In this document: piece after piece, positions 1 through 10,990 of the stretch
How positions within the stretch are numbered: position 1 is the stretch's first letter
How the letters are laid out: each line of letters opens with the position of its first letter
NCBI GenBank assembly: GCA_963693315.1
Contig: OY856186.1
Coordinates: 77,474,042-77,538,041, forward strand
DNA length: 64,000 nucleotides
Direction of reading: 5' to 3'
Source: Diogma glabrata
Taxonomy: Eukaryota > Arthropoda > Insecta > Diptera > Cylindrotomidae
Program-made: the position numbers and the translations under genes
The notes under the pieces: model-generated
Told to the model about the DNA's origin: nothing
What the model saw: only the letters and a program-made list of their open reading frames with translations
Databases searched by the model: none

Positions 1-2694
1 TTTCAAAAATTGAGAATTGTTAAATTTTTAAAACGTTAAAACATGATTCTGCTTTTGCAGTAGAATTAAATTGGAGAGGAAATTTGAAACAAGAAGCAAA
101 AAATTACATTATTATGAAACTCAGAATCAGTTTAAAATCTAAATAACCTGATATCAACGGTTTTATATTCGTTGGAAAAGTAATTGACTGACCCATCGAC
201 AAAATACACATTCAAATTTTTACACTGTTAAAAATAATAAGAAATTAAATTTTCAAAGGTGGCGCTGATGCCGTAGGTCTTTAGTAAAAAAAATTTGAAT
301 TTCGAGAAATCCTTCGAACGTCTTAAATGAAACATTTAAAATTTTTTTAAAAAAATGTCTTATTTTATTTTACTTATATACTTGTATGCCAAGCATGCAG
401 TCGATCTAAAATGCTCGGGCTCAGTGTCGGCCGTCTAGATTACGAATGTCAACTACTTACTGGATTAGTATTGGAATTGTATTTTGTTGCTTTTATTAAA
501 AACAAAAAGTAAGAGAGAAATTATAATTATGATCTCCACCAAAATGAATATTAAATGACAATTTATAGCTATTAATTTTTTCTCCCATTTTGTTTGTTTA
601 GTTAAAAAATGGCGTAGACTGGTTTGCTAAGAAAACTGAAGTTTCTTTTAGATTTTAGTTTGTTTTCACTTTAGGCTAAATAAAACTAAAAATTCATTGA
701 ATATTTTATCATCAATTTATTATTCGATCTCCATTAAATTTTTTTTTCCCGGACCCACTAATCAACTTTTTTCATTATATAAATCGAATATTTTAAAGCG
801 CGACTTTTGTGTTAAATAAATAATATTTTTTTTTATAATAAAATCATATCTGTAATTCGAGCAAAAGCGCTATGTATCTTTTCGTGATTAACAAATTTAA
901 TTTATTTTAATTTAAATGTTTGAATTTGAATTTAATTTAATTCAAAATGTTTTACTTTCATTTTGAATTATAAAACGAACTTTAGAGACCCCAAAAGCTC
1001 AATGACCGGAAATTATAAACGGTTGAATGAAATGCTGAAACAGAATAATATTCAATCGCAAATATTATTCTAACCAACCTTTTCTTACACTTTACAAAAT
1101 AGACACTTCTGCAACATAACATTTAATTAAATTTGAAACAATAATAATTTTAATTGAGACATTAAATTTTAGAAATTATTACTATTTATGGTTGGTTAAT
1201 GCTGTTAAGCGAATTTATTTTTTTTTTCGGTTAATGTTAAATTTGTGAATTGTTATATATTTAATTGATGGGTTATAGATGTTTTTTATTTGGTTTTATT
1301 ATTGATTTGTGAAAGCATTTATTTGGTTTACTTTCAAACAATTTGCCATTCAAAATACAAAAAAAAACTGTTAGAAATTTAAACAATAATGTTATAAAGA
1401 TGAGAGGAGATTCGTACAATAAAAATAATTATTTAATTTATTTTGTATTTTTTTTTTATTTTTGTGAAATTGAAATAATTACTTGTTTTTAGAAAAACAT
1501 TTGTGTAAGCATATGCAATATTTTATATGCATGAAATTATTGTTTTTCACTTTACATACGTTGAATAATAAATACAGAAGTATTCGTGAATCTTTTTTTA
1601 TAAAAAAGTTTTCTTGAATAATTACCATCGCTATAGATATTCTCACATAACCCTGCTCAAAAACTTTCTCATGTTCCATAACTTCAAAAGCTTTCCAAAA
1701 ATTTGGTCTTGAACGAAGCAATTCATTCGTGTAGTACGATCTACAAAAAATTCAAATCAAAGGAAATTAATCAAATAGGCATTGTGCCAATAGACGCTCA
1801 GCAGCTGAAAAGCACGCTGAAAATTCTCAGATACGAAAATGCTCTCCGTTCTCTTCATTGACGACACAACCTACGTTCTCGAAAATAAACAGATAAGTCT
1901 AACCAGACTTTAGTTCATTTAGCTTTAGTTCATTGAGTAGAGTGAGGTATTATAGTCTAGTTATGGTATCATAACAACAAAAATACGGATGCCATGCAGT
2001 TCTTAATGGGTACGGCCTCTTCGGTTAACAGGCTCAAAAAAAAGTGTTCAAATATCTTAGACTGATTTCTTGAAAAGTAATAATGTAGCGGATCACACGT
2101 AAACAAGAGAATAACTAGAATCTATGTGATCGTTACGGAAATCTAGCAGAGCAGATGGAGTTAATCTGAAGGCGGTTACAAGGCGGTGTTTATTGCCGAT
2201 GTACACATTGGAGTAAATAACCAATAGTTTGATCCGTCCATGGTGCTTTTGTTCTAAATCATTTCTCACAGAAATATGACCATCTCTATGACCGTGGTGT
2301 AGTTGTGGCAACCCATGTTACAATGACAGCTTGGATTACTGTCTGGAGAGTGTTCTTGACCTTCTAAGAAGAAAATTCGCATGGCTTGTTGAGCGATGAT
2401 TATCGCTGGGTTTCTCAGGTGTGTTTTATTTAGCGGCCCTACGAACCCATATTCGTCTTCCGTCTTCCGATACCAGAACATGCAAGAACATACAAGAATG
2501 GACCAGTAGATATCTCAAACCCGAAGTCTGGCAAAAGTATAAACTAAACGGTGAGCGTCAGTAAGCCGTGGAATTGCCCCATTCTGGCCATTTTGTGTTG
2601 AATTTGCAGGGGCTGTTGGTATACTACTACATCATGGGCTAGAGATCTTTTTACAACGAAGGTAAAATTAGGTTTAAAACTATCCAGCAAAGTT
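1..2694. other. AT-rich non-coding stretch
   Basis: No gene is recognisable apart from the decayed fragment listed at 61-282. The stretch is AT-rich with many homopolymer runs. Minus-strand reading frames of 70-80 codons at 1479-1721, 2093-2311 and 2266-2481 show no motif I know. The 1.8-2.5 kb part is less AT-rich than its surroundings, so it may be an old element or gene relic, but I cannot assign it. Confidence 0.5.
61..282 (+). pseudogene. Decayed copy A of an unrecognised protein fragment
   Basis: Reading toward 282, the frame ends in ADAVGL and a stop (264-282). It carries earlier in-frame stops, so it is not functional. It matches the plus-strand sequence around 6660-6780 and 7676-7705, and the minus strand of 9303-9583. 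Shared landmarks are a segment reading roughly INxF(I/M)xxxK, then an Asn-rich stretch, then ADAV. A T-rich run ending in CAG lies just before 61 and could be an old splice acceptor. I do not recognise the parent protein. Homology among the three copies is seen directly; function is unknown. Confidence 0.4.
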
Positions 2695-2929
2695 ATACCG
2701 CATTCACAGCGACATAGCAAATTAGTAGATAGTATATTATAATTTGCATCTTGCATATTTAATATGAGTTTAAAACGACGATTGTAATATGAATCGTAAG
2801 TATTTGAATCGTTTGTAATGGTAGTAAGCCTAGATATCAAATTAGTTGCAAGATTTTAAAATAAAAAGTGTTTACAGCACAGATTTAAATTACATCTACT
2901 AATTTGCTATGTCGTTGTGAATGCGGTAT
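2695..2929. mobile_element. MITE-like element, 36-bp terminal inverted repeats
   Basis: The ends 2695-2730 and 2894-2929 are inverted repeats of 36 bp with one mismatch, beginning ATACCGCATTCACA. Only about 163 bp lie between them and nothing there codes. This is the layout of a non-autonomous DNA transposon. TA or TTA next to both ends may be the target duplication. The superfamily is not determined. Confidence 0.75.
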
Positions 2930-4400
2930 TAGTTAGAGATTTAGATTGTCTGGCTCTCATGGTTAAGTGATGCTTCTCTTAGCAGTGCAAGTCATTGCAC
3001 ACTTTTTTGGGTGTTTTCCCAATTCAAGGCTATGGAATTTGAAGTGATTGTACTATAGGTAGAAATCGCATCGCCAACAAACAAATATTAACAGAGAACT
3101 TGTACTTTTAAATCTCAACTGAACTGTCGCCATGTACAATCTAGTGAACAACAGCAAGAAAACAGGCTTGGAATAATAGAGGGGAAATAAGTTATCTTTT
3201 TGAGTTTGAAATTTAGTCTGGCACTGTAAGGACATAAATAAGAGGGTGTAACATAAGTGGCCGGTCTAGTTGATCAAAAATGAAATAAAACTACTCCTAT
3301 TAGTTTTTTCTTACTTGGTCAAATGAAAAGTGCACACAAGAGGTAGATCTCAAATATCACAACGACCTGTTGGAACTTGTATTAATGTTAATCTCAAATA
3401 CTATTCAAAAAACACTACCAGGTAAGGAGTTTGACTAGAGTGGGTACATCTTTTAAATAATAACGAACGTCTCCCATGGTCACCTCAGTCGCAAACAGTA
3501 ACAACACATTTGACATTAAAATTTGTTATGAGAAAATGAAATCACTCAATCGTTTTATTTTTTATCAGACTGTCGATCTGAATCAAAATTTAACGAACAA
3601 ATTTACTTAGTTCCAATTCCTTAGGCTAGAATGATTTCAGGTGAAAAATCTCTTCTCGTGAAGGTGAAGAAAATTTAAAAGTTAACAAATGTCACTAACA
3701 CTATATATTACCAGGTGTCACTCCATATTGATGTTATACCCTGGCACATATTAGAAATTTCCAGCACCACTCTCGGGAATTCATTCATTTATATCGTTCA
3801 GTATTTCAGTGTCGGACTTTTTATATGTAGTGGTGACAGTTTTGCTGTGTTTGTGTTTTACCTTGTCTTTTTGGGGTAGCACACAACCCCGAAAATAAAA
3901 ATTTCTTGAATTTCACTAACTTGTTCGTTCCAGACCGCAACAGTATTTTTCAGTAACTTTCTGATCCAGCTTACTGGCAACTTTATGTATACTCTTTAAA
4001 CTTTTTCATGATGATGTGTGGTAATTTTTTTTTATTTAAAACATCTTTTTTTGATATAATTGATTTGTATGTAGTTCAACCCATTTTTCAGATGCAGATC
4101 TTGGTAAGTCAGGTCAATGACTCTGAAATAAGATTAACAGTTTTTCCTGAAAAAATATTTTAAAAAAATAACTTCAATTGTTAATTACATATTTTTAATG
4201 CGAATTGTTATTAAAATAATTTCGATAGTTTTTTTCTCATTGTTAACAAAACAATTTCCGCGAGTAGCTATTATTTTGTGTAAAGATTTTAAAATTGTTT
4301 CCTAAAATTATTTACTTAAAACTTTCAAGTTTTTAAAAATGTTAATATCTTATAAATGGTTATCAATTATGTTTATTTACACTTAAATCAAAATTCACTT
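2930..4400. other. Non-coding stretch, nothing recognised
   Basis: There is no convincing coding region, RNA gene or clear repeat in these 1.5 kb. The one minus-strand frame of 60 codons (3053-3235) has no recognisable content. Confidence 0.5.
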
Positions 4401-4416
4401 AAGAGTTAAGACTCAA

Positions 4417-4521
4417 ATGATTAAACATGAAGATGAAGATGAAGTTTTTCATGCTTTAGATGGTGAAAGTACAATTGAGATGAATTCAACTGGAAATCAA
4501 TTTAAAAACATTGAAGAATAA
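4417..4521 (+). CDS. Possible small acidic ORF or terminal exon (34 aa)
   Basis: An ATG at 4417 opens a 34-codon frame ending TAA at 4519-4521. Its start is acidic (HEDEDEVFHALDGE), and the composition looks more like protein than the surrounding AT-rich DNA. The frame stays open a further ten codons upstream of the ATG. No splice sites or homologue are evident to me. It may be a relic of a last coding exon, or chance. I report it only because it would be missed by length filters. Confidence 0.15.
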   Translation: MIKHEDEDEVFHALDGESTIEMNSTGNQFKNIEE

Positions 4522-4924
4522 ATATTATTAAAATTGGCTTAATAAGGTTGAAAATGTGGGTGGTTATTTGCAGTGGAATATTTAAAGATTATCGCGATGT
4601 ATTACATAACAGGAACATGTAACACCATCGGTTTTTAGTTTTTGTCATTATTCTAATAACGATATTTCTAATACCGGTTAGATTAAACATATTTTAGGGC
4701 TAATCTGGGGACGGAATTTAAAAGCTTGTCCGCGATTATAGCTGAAATATGGGTTTTGATCATTTGCATCTCATGAGATAGTTAATTATTTTTATAATTA
4801 GGTAGAGATTCCAGAAATAATTTCAGTCATTATTAAATCTATTTATTCAGACTAGTAATGCTGTTCCAGAAAAGTTGGTGCTGCTCAATATGTATCTTCA
4901 TATTGACGCTCGTCTGCTCGGAGT

Positions 4925-5195
4925 TCTTATCGGCAATCTATAGGTATGACCACCCTGCATACTCCAGTCTTTGCTATTAACCTGTGATTTAACATATCAC
5001 TGACAATAACAGTGGGATATCACTAGCCATTGTGATATCGGCAACGGTAGTAACCTTAATTTTAGGGAAATATATTCCTTGATGATGACAGCCTATTACT
5101 TTGTCAAAGAAACGAGTCTCCATATATCTGTATAAGTGGGCTATAATTATTGAACAATGGTAGTGCGGCCAAGGCTCAAGGAATATGCCAGAATA
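4925..5195 (-). repeat. Dispersed repeat family, copy 1 (minus)
   Basis: This is a roughly 270-bp non-coding repeat, also present at 10830-10990 (+), 19907-20180 (-, duplicated at 23280-23553) and 38285-38450 (+). On the minus strand it runs from the CATCATCAAGGAATAT end to the TAGCAxxGxCTGGAGTxxxC end. Copies are diverged from each other. I see no terminal inverted repeats. It could be a SINE, a MITE or a fragment of a larger element. Confidence 0.6.
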
Positions 5196-5456
5196 TGAGA
5201 TCAAGGAATATGTCGAAAAACTATAACTATTTTATTCAAATAACTTCAATGACTTTCTCCTATAATTTAAATCCTTTTCTGGCCAATGATAATCCATTTT
5301 GTTGAGCTTAAGTTGTCCGCAATTATCTCTTGCCTGTATAAATTTTAACAGTTAAATCAATTTTAAAATTCTGCCAAATTATGTTTAGCATCGAAGAACT
5401 GAAAACGAAATTTTGGTTTTTATTAATGAAAACATTATTTAATATTCGCAAAACAG

Positions 5457-6360
5457 TATAGGTGAAAAACACGTGAAATCAGCAAGATCTGGAAATGAGG
5501 TTTTAATTTTGTATATTTAGGTATTGGAATTCGTTAACATCATTAAAAAAAAATTTTTGCGTTTTTAGTTTAGTTTATTTTTAAACCCTGTCTTAAGATA
5601 CAGGGTGTTGAAAAATCAAGAGATTGCTCGACCCTGGTGTATTGAAATGGCTCTACAGTCAAAACTATATTGCTTGTTAAATTTAAAAATTTAAAAACAA
5701 TTCCTGGAACACGAGGATATCATATCACTCATACATTCCTACAAATGATGGATCAATCTTAGTTAGACGTTATTCTAACTCTACGAAATTTAGTAATGTA
5801 AAATTAAATAAATGATAAAAAATGTGTAAAATATTTATTTTGAATTAAAATTAAAAATTTATTATAAAAACATATATGTAAATCCAAAAAAACTGTTCAT
5901 TTTTTAATTCCACTTTTTTTTATGATGAAACATTTTAAGGCGTGTTGCAATAAAATTAATAAAAAAACAAAACATTTTCCCCTCCTGAATTTTTTATAAA
6001 ATGTTAGTAACATATGTACCTTTCACATATTAAAAAATCAAAAATTTAAAAAATACGCATTTCTAGAAATTCGAATTTGAATTTTTTATCGTTATTTTTC
6101 TAAAAGAAAGTGTTGAAGGTCATATAATGTGAATTATTATTTTGATTAGCTCTGTTCAATACTTACATTTTGAGCTATGTAACATTAAAATCAGTTTTGT
6201 AGTTTTGACTGTAGAGCCATTTCAGTCTTAAGACAGGGTAAAAAAAACGCAGAAAACTTTTTATTGATGACAATGAATTCCAATATCTAAATATACAAAA
6301 TTAAAACCTCATTTCCAAAATTGCGTGTTTTTTGCTGATTTCACGTGTTTTTCACCTATA
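5457..6360. mobile_element. Inverted-repeat (foldback-like) element 1
   Basis: The left arm 5457-5667 is the reverse complement of the right arm 6200-6360. The outermost bases are TATAGGTGAAAAACACGTG, and the inner arm ends carry GGCTCTACAGTCAAAAC. The left arm has extra bases after CCCTGTCTTAAGA, including a short CAGGGTGTTG segment. The 532-bp centre is AT-rich and shows no reading frame worth naming. This is a non-autonomous DNA-transposon layout. It is the first of three such elements within 4 kb. Confidence 0.8.
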
Positions 6361-6639
6361 TTATTCTTCTTAAAATAATAAATTTAATTTATTTACATTT
6401 TAGTAATTTGAAAATTAAATCTACCACAAACGCTTTATCAACTTGAGTAACTGATTATCATAGTTGATGAAATTCATGTTCTGGATAACCCAAAATATCA
6501 AAATGTGAACCGAACCATTTTTGGTCGACGTCATACTTGGCATACAACTTACAACTAATAAAGATAAAATAAAAAATACTTGTATTTTTATAAAAACTTT
6601 AAAGCTTTTAATGACAACAGGATGATCCGAAAGATTTCC

Positions 6640-7705
6640 CCAGGGTAACATTGAAATCAAATTGTCAGAGAAATATTTTCCTGATATCAACTGTTTTATG
6701 TGAATTGGACGGGTAAAAAAAAATCATTGAACAACAAACACATAGTAAACTTTTTGCTTACACTGTTAAAGATTAAGAAGGGTCAATCCATTACAAATCA
6801 CCCAGGCCATGTTGCTCAACATTTTTGATTTTCCTAATTTTTTTACCAGTTATTCCCCAATGCTATGTGAGTTCAAAACACACATTCTTTTTAGTGGCCA
6901 TTTTAAGGTTGCTTCATAACCATTTTTCGGCCGAAAACGAGTTTTCTGTAAATTAAATTAAATTTTATGTGCGTATAATGCAATTTTTGGCCAACTTCGA
7001 TGCACTATAACTTTGGAACCAGTTGAGTCTCAGTCACCAAATGTTTATCACATGTTTATATCATACAGAGGTGTTATCAGTATTAATTTTATAATTTTTC
7101 ACTTTGTCCCTTTTGAGATATTCTACTCTAAATATTGCCAAAATGCAATTTTGGGCATTTTTGGAAAATTATATAAAATAAAGTACACAGTTCTCAAGCT
7201 TAAAAATTTTACAGCAAGTAGTCCTATAATAAATCTATGCAAGAAAAAAAAATTAGAGGTGAGTCATTCTTCCTTTTAATAATTTTACAGCACTAAAACT
7301 CCTATTTTAAGCCAATTTTCAATATATAGTTATGATTTTTTTTCTTCACTTTAATTACTACTTAGGCAATATTATGTAAAGATAATAAGTATAGAGCATC
7401 TTTCTGATCATTTTGATTTTTATTTTGTCTTGATATCTGTAAAATTAACAGAGTTAGATACATTAACAGAAAACTCGTTTTCAGCCAAAAAATGGTGATG
7501 AAGCAACCTTAAAATTGCCACCAAAAAAAGTATGAGCCTAAAAATTTTTTTATTACAGTTTTGAACTCACCTAGTATTGTTTAATAACTGGTAAAAAAAT
7601 TAAGAAAATCAAAAAATGTTGAGCAACAAATTTTATTCGATTTGGGTGATTTGAAATGGATTGACCCTGAATAAATTTTTAAAGATAACGCTTATGCTGT
7701 AGGTC
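6640..7705 (+). pseudogene. Decayed copy B of the unrecognised fragment, split by an insertion
   Basis: The segments 6640-6778 and 7669-7705 together align with 140-280 of copy A. They include a GATATCAACxGTTTTAT motif at 6672 and a GCTTATGCTGTAGGTC motif at 7689. The inverted-repeat element 6779-7668 lies between them, so copy A shows roughly what the empty site looked like. Reading frames are broken by stops. The parent protein is unknown. Confidence 0.4.
6779..7668. mobile_element. Inverted-repeat (foldback-like) element 2
   Basis: The terminal inverted repeats begin AGGGTCAATCCATT at 6779 and at 7668 on the other strand. They extend inward to about 6949 and 7466 with small gaps, including a shared CGAAAACGAGTTTTCTGT box. 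The roughly 516-bp centre carries an 88-codon plus frame (7013-7279) that resembles no protein I know. Comparison with 61-282 shows the element interrupts a repeated sequence, which supports insertion. No clear target duplication is visible beyond short A-rich sequence. Confidence 0.8.
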
Positions 7706-7875
7706 AAGCATTTTTTGAGTTTTTTTTCACAATATGCAAGTCCTTTCCATAGAACATGCTAGAATGTAAAGAGAGCATTTTTTTTGTTCCAAAGATATCA
7801 ATTTCTAAAGATGTGCATGTTTTGATACGGCTGCAACTTTCATATTCTGAAAAAAAATTAAAAATGGCTTTACTG

Positions 7876-9304
7876 ATAGACCAGGGTCGATAGTTTTTGA
7901 AAACAAAAAAAATAATAGTAGGAGGAAACCCATTAGAAAAGGAGGAGAATATTATACAAATGAAAGGAAAAATAATTTAAGGGCGATCTGAGGTCGGGAA
8001 GGGGAAGGGGTGAGTTTTTAAGGGTAAAAAACGGTTTATCTCGATTTCCGGCAAAACTAAAAGTCCTATGGAAAAAAGTTGCAAGCAAAGCTGTAGGTAA
8101 TAAAAAGATCTAAAACTTTTGCATCGACACTTTTTTCACATAACCTCAAAATTTATGTGAAAAATTCAAAAAACCAAGTTTTTGGTTTTTTATTTTTATC
8201 TTTTACAAAAAAATTTTTTTTTTCACGAAATTTGGTGAAAACTTACCTTTTTATGTCCCAAATACGCTGTAATTTATTTGATTTGAAATTTTTATTTGGT
8301 CACCTTATTTTGAATTAATATCGAAAAAGCACCCTAATTTTCAATCGAAAATTCACCCGTCAAAATATCAGCTTTTTTCAAAAAGTTGGTATGCTTTCTG
8401 TTCGTTGAAATCTCTACTTTCCGATGGTGAAAAAAAAAAATATATTACTATAGTAAATCTTCTCAGAAAACGCAAAAAATGAATTGAATTTTCGATTGAA
8501 AATTGGGGTGCTTTTTCGATATTAATTTAAAATAAGGTGAAAAAATAAATATTTCAAATCAAATAAATTACAGCGTATTAGGGACATAAAAAGGTAGGTT
8601 TTCACCAAATTTTGTGAAAAAAAAAATTTTTTTGTAAAAGATAAAAATGAAAAACCAAAAACTATGGTTTTTTGAATCGAAAATTCAATTCATTTTTTGC
8701 ATTTTCTGAGAAGATTTACTATAGTAATATATTTTTTTTTCACCATCGGAAAGTAGAGATTTCAATGAACAGAAAGCATACCAACTTTTTGAAAAACTCT
8801 GATATTTTGACGGGTGAATTTTCGATTGAAAATTAGGGTGCTTTTTCGATATTAATTCAAAATAAGGTGAACAAATCAAAATTTCAAATCAAATAAATTA
8901 CAGCGTATTTGGGACATAAAAAGGTAAGTTTTCACCAAATTTCGTGAAAAAAAAAATTTTTTTGTAAAAGATAAAAATAAAAAACCAAAAACTTGATTTT
9001 TTGAATTTTTCGCATAAATTTTGAGGTTATGTGAAAAAAGTGTCGATACAAAAGTTTTAGATCTTTTTATTACCTACAACTTGCCATGTAGCTTTTTTCC
9101 ATAGGACTTTTAGTTTTGCTGGAAATCGAGATAAACCGTTTTTTACCCTTAAAAACTCACCCCTTCCCCTTCCCGACCTCAGATCGCCCGTAAATTATTT
9201 TTCCTTTCATTTTTATAATATTCTCCTCCTTTTCCAATGGGTTTCATCCTACTATTATTTTTTTTTACTTTTTATTATTTTTAAAGGCTTCTACCCTGGT
9301 CTAT
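7876..9304. mobile_element. Large near-palindromic inverted-repeat element 3
   Basis: The arms 7876-8496 and 8675-9304 are reverse complements over more than 600 bp with few differences. The termini read ATAGACCAGGGT. The roughly 180-bp loop (8497-8674) is itself another copy of a module already present in both arms (TTTTTCGATATTAAT ... AAAACCAAAAAC). The element therefore contains three copies of that module. There is no plausible coding region; the 64-codon minus frame at 8685-8879 is a by-product. The right end abuts copy C of the unrecognised protein fragment. Confidence 0.85.
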
Positions 9305-9583
9305 GACGGCATCAGCGCTATTTGAAAAACATTTATTTGTAATATTTTTAACATTGTCGGCAAACAATTTCTGTGGATTTTTTTTCCATGAGAGAATTTT
9401 TGCCTTTTCAATGCACATAAAACTGTTGATTTCATGTGAGCCTTTTTCTTGCAATTTGATTTCTAAGTACAAAGCCCTGAGTTTGAATTTCCAGAAATCT
9501 TTCAGACCAAAATCAAACACATAATCATCAAATTGCTTATCGTGAACGCGCGCCAAGTTTTTACGATCACTGGTGTAGGAACA
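9303..9583 (-). pseudogene. Copy C of the unrecognised protein fragment (open, truncated)
   Basis: This is the best preserved of the three copies. The minus-strand frame is open from about 9583 to 9305 and reads through LARVHDKQFDDYVFDFGLKD, LYLEIKLQEKG, NSFMCIEKAKILSW and NKCFSNSADAV. It then runs into inverted-repeat element 3, which cuts it at its 3' end. There is no convincing ATG start (the frame passes through a TTG) and no recognisable upstream exon. The protein is charged, without membrane segments, and matches no family I can name. The composition suggests a real protein, possibly encoded by an unidentified transposon or virus-like element. Confidence 0.4.
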
Positions 9584-9871
9584 TATTTATTATATTATTT
9601 TATATTGTTAATCGAGGTTGGGGTTTCTGTTTTGAAAATTGAAAATTAGTTTGACAAGTCTAGAAAAATGGGATTATTATAAAAACATAAAAATTAACTT
9701 TTTTCTGATTTGTCAAAGAAATTTTTATTTATTTACGGTTAAAATGTATAAAACATCTTTGTTTTACGGATTAAATTACTAATTTATAAAAATTATGAAC
9801 CGTATGTGCATAACTTTTTTTTGGACATAATGGCGTTTTTATAACACCAGGCACAGACAACATTTTAAGCT

Positions 9872-10150
9872 AAATATCAGTACCTCGGAGGTCAACTGCA
9901 CTATGTCATTCTAGTCAACTTTTCAGTCAACAAAAAAATTGTTTGATTGGTTAGATTAGTAAGATTAGTTAGATTAGTTAGAACCAGATAAATATTGTGA
10001 CAATAATTGAGTCCAACTTCATTTCTGGTCGAAACATAATTAACATACGTAATTATGGAGCACAAAGAGTGTCCGACAACAATAAACCTGCTCTACTGAA
10101 AAGTTGACTAAAATGACATAGTGCAGTACACCTCCGAGGTACTGATATTT
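9872..10150. mobile_element. MITE-like element, 56-bp terminal inverted repeats
   Basis: The ends 9872-9927 and 10095-10150 are inverted repeats of 56 bp with about three mismatches, starting AAATATCAGTACCTCGGAGG. The 167-bp centre contains short tandem TTAGATTAG units and no coding sequence. It is typical of a non-autonomous DNA transposon. Confidence 0.8.
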
Positions 10151-10157
10151 TTTCACT

Positions 10158-10446
10158 ATAAAGTGGGTAGTGGACTGTAATTGTTGTTTTAAAGTGCAAA
10201 TAATTACACTCAAAGAAGCAACAAGAAATTATAAATTATGTCTTGTTGAGCTCATTAATGCTGACCAAAAGATAGTTTATCCATAGGTCGCCAGTTCATA
10301 TCCGACTTGAGAGACTAAATGATTGCACCTTTAAGTTGGCAGTGGACTGTAATGTTGGTAGGAGATTTTAATTGTAGTTTCGATATCAAGACAATTACAC
10401 TCAAAGGAGCATCAAGAAATTAAAATTAAATCTTGCTGAGTTCATT
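10158..10446 (+). repeat. Two diverged direct repeats
   Basis: About 10158-10256 and 10336-10446 share a common order of motifs: GTGGACTGTAAT, CAATTACACTCAAAG, CAAGAAATTA and TTGAGxTCATT. The spacing is roughly 180 bp. The repeats are diverged and non-coding, which suggests an old local duplication. Confidence 0.6.
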
Positions 10447-10829
10447 TTTTTTATAAAATGTGTTGTGTATGTAGTAGGCATAACGATATGTGTCACAAAA
10501 ACACATAAAATCCTTTTAAAACCACCACAACAACATCCGTTCTAAGGTGTTGATGGACGCAAATTTGTTTTTTCTATATATTTTTTTATAGAAGGAATAA
10601 CTAAACAATAAATTCTGTCACATATAAAATATGACATAGGCCAATATTTCATGATAGGATAGAAAAAATAAAAATAAACCAAAGGTAAACAGCCAATTTG
10701 TTTAAACAATTTGTAAGAACAAAACTAACATGTGGTTGATCTTGCGACGAACTTCGTCCCTCAATGATTAAAGCCCATATACGTAAAGTTATATGAAAAC
10801 TCGATTTTTCGAAAAAGCAATGACCGTCG

Positions 10830-10990
10830 AGTAAGCAGTGGCATCATCAAGGAATACTCCAAGGAATAGCTAAGACTGAGAGTGCTACCGTTTACTCAAT
10901 AGAGTTCATTCGCCAGCACCCCTAAAATATCTCACTGCTATTGCCAGTGGTATGTAGCAGGGACTGGTGTACGGGGAGTTGTCACACCCA
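10830..10990 (+). repeat. Dispersed repeat family, copy 2 (plus)
   Basis: This aligns with 38285-38450 on the same strand and with the minus strands of 4925-5195 and 19907-20180. Landmarks are ATCATCAAGGAATACTCC near 10850, GAGTTCATTCGCCAGC near 10902, and GTAGCAGGGACTGGTGTAC near 10955. Non-coding. Confidence 0.6.

Noticed and set aside
7013..7279. 88-codon plus frame as a gene
   Set aside because: It is in the centre of an inverted-repeat element, low in complexity and without motifs.
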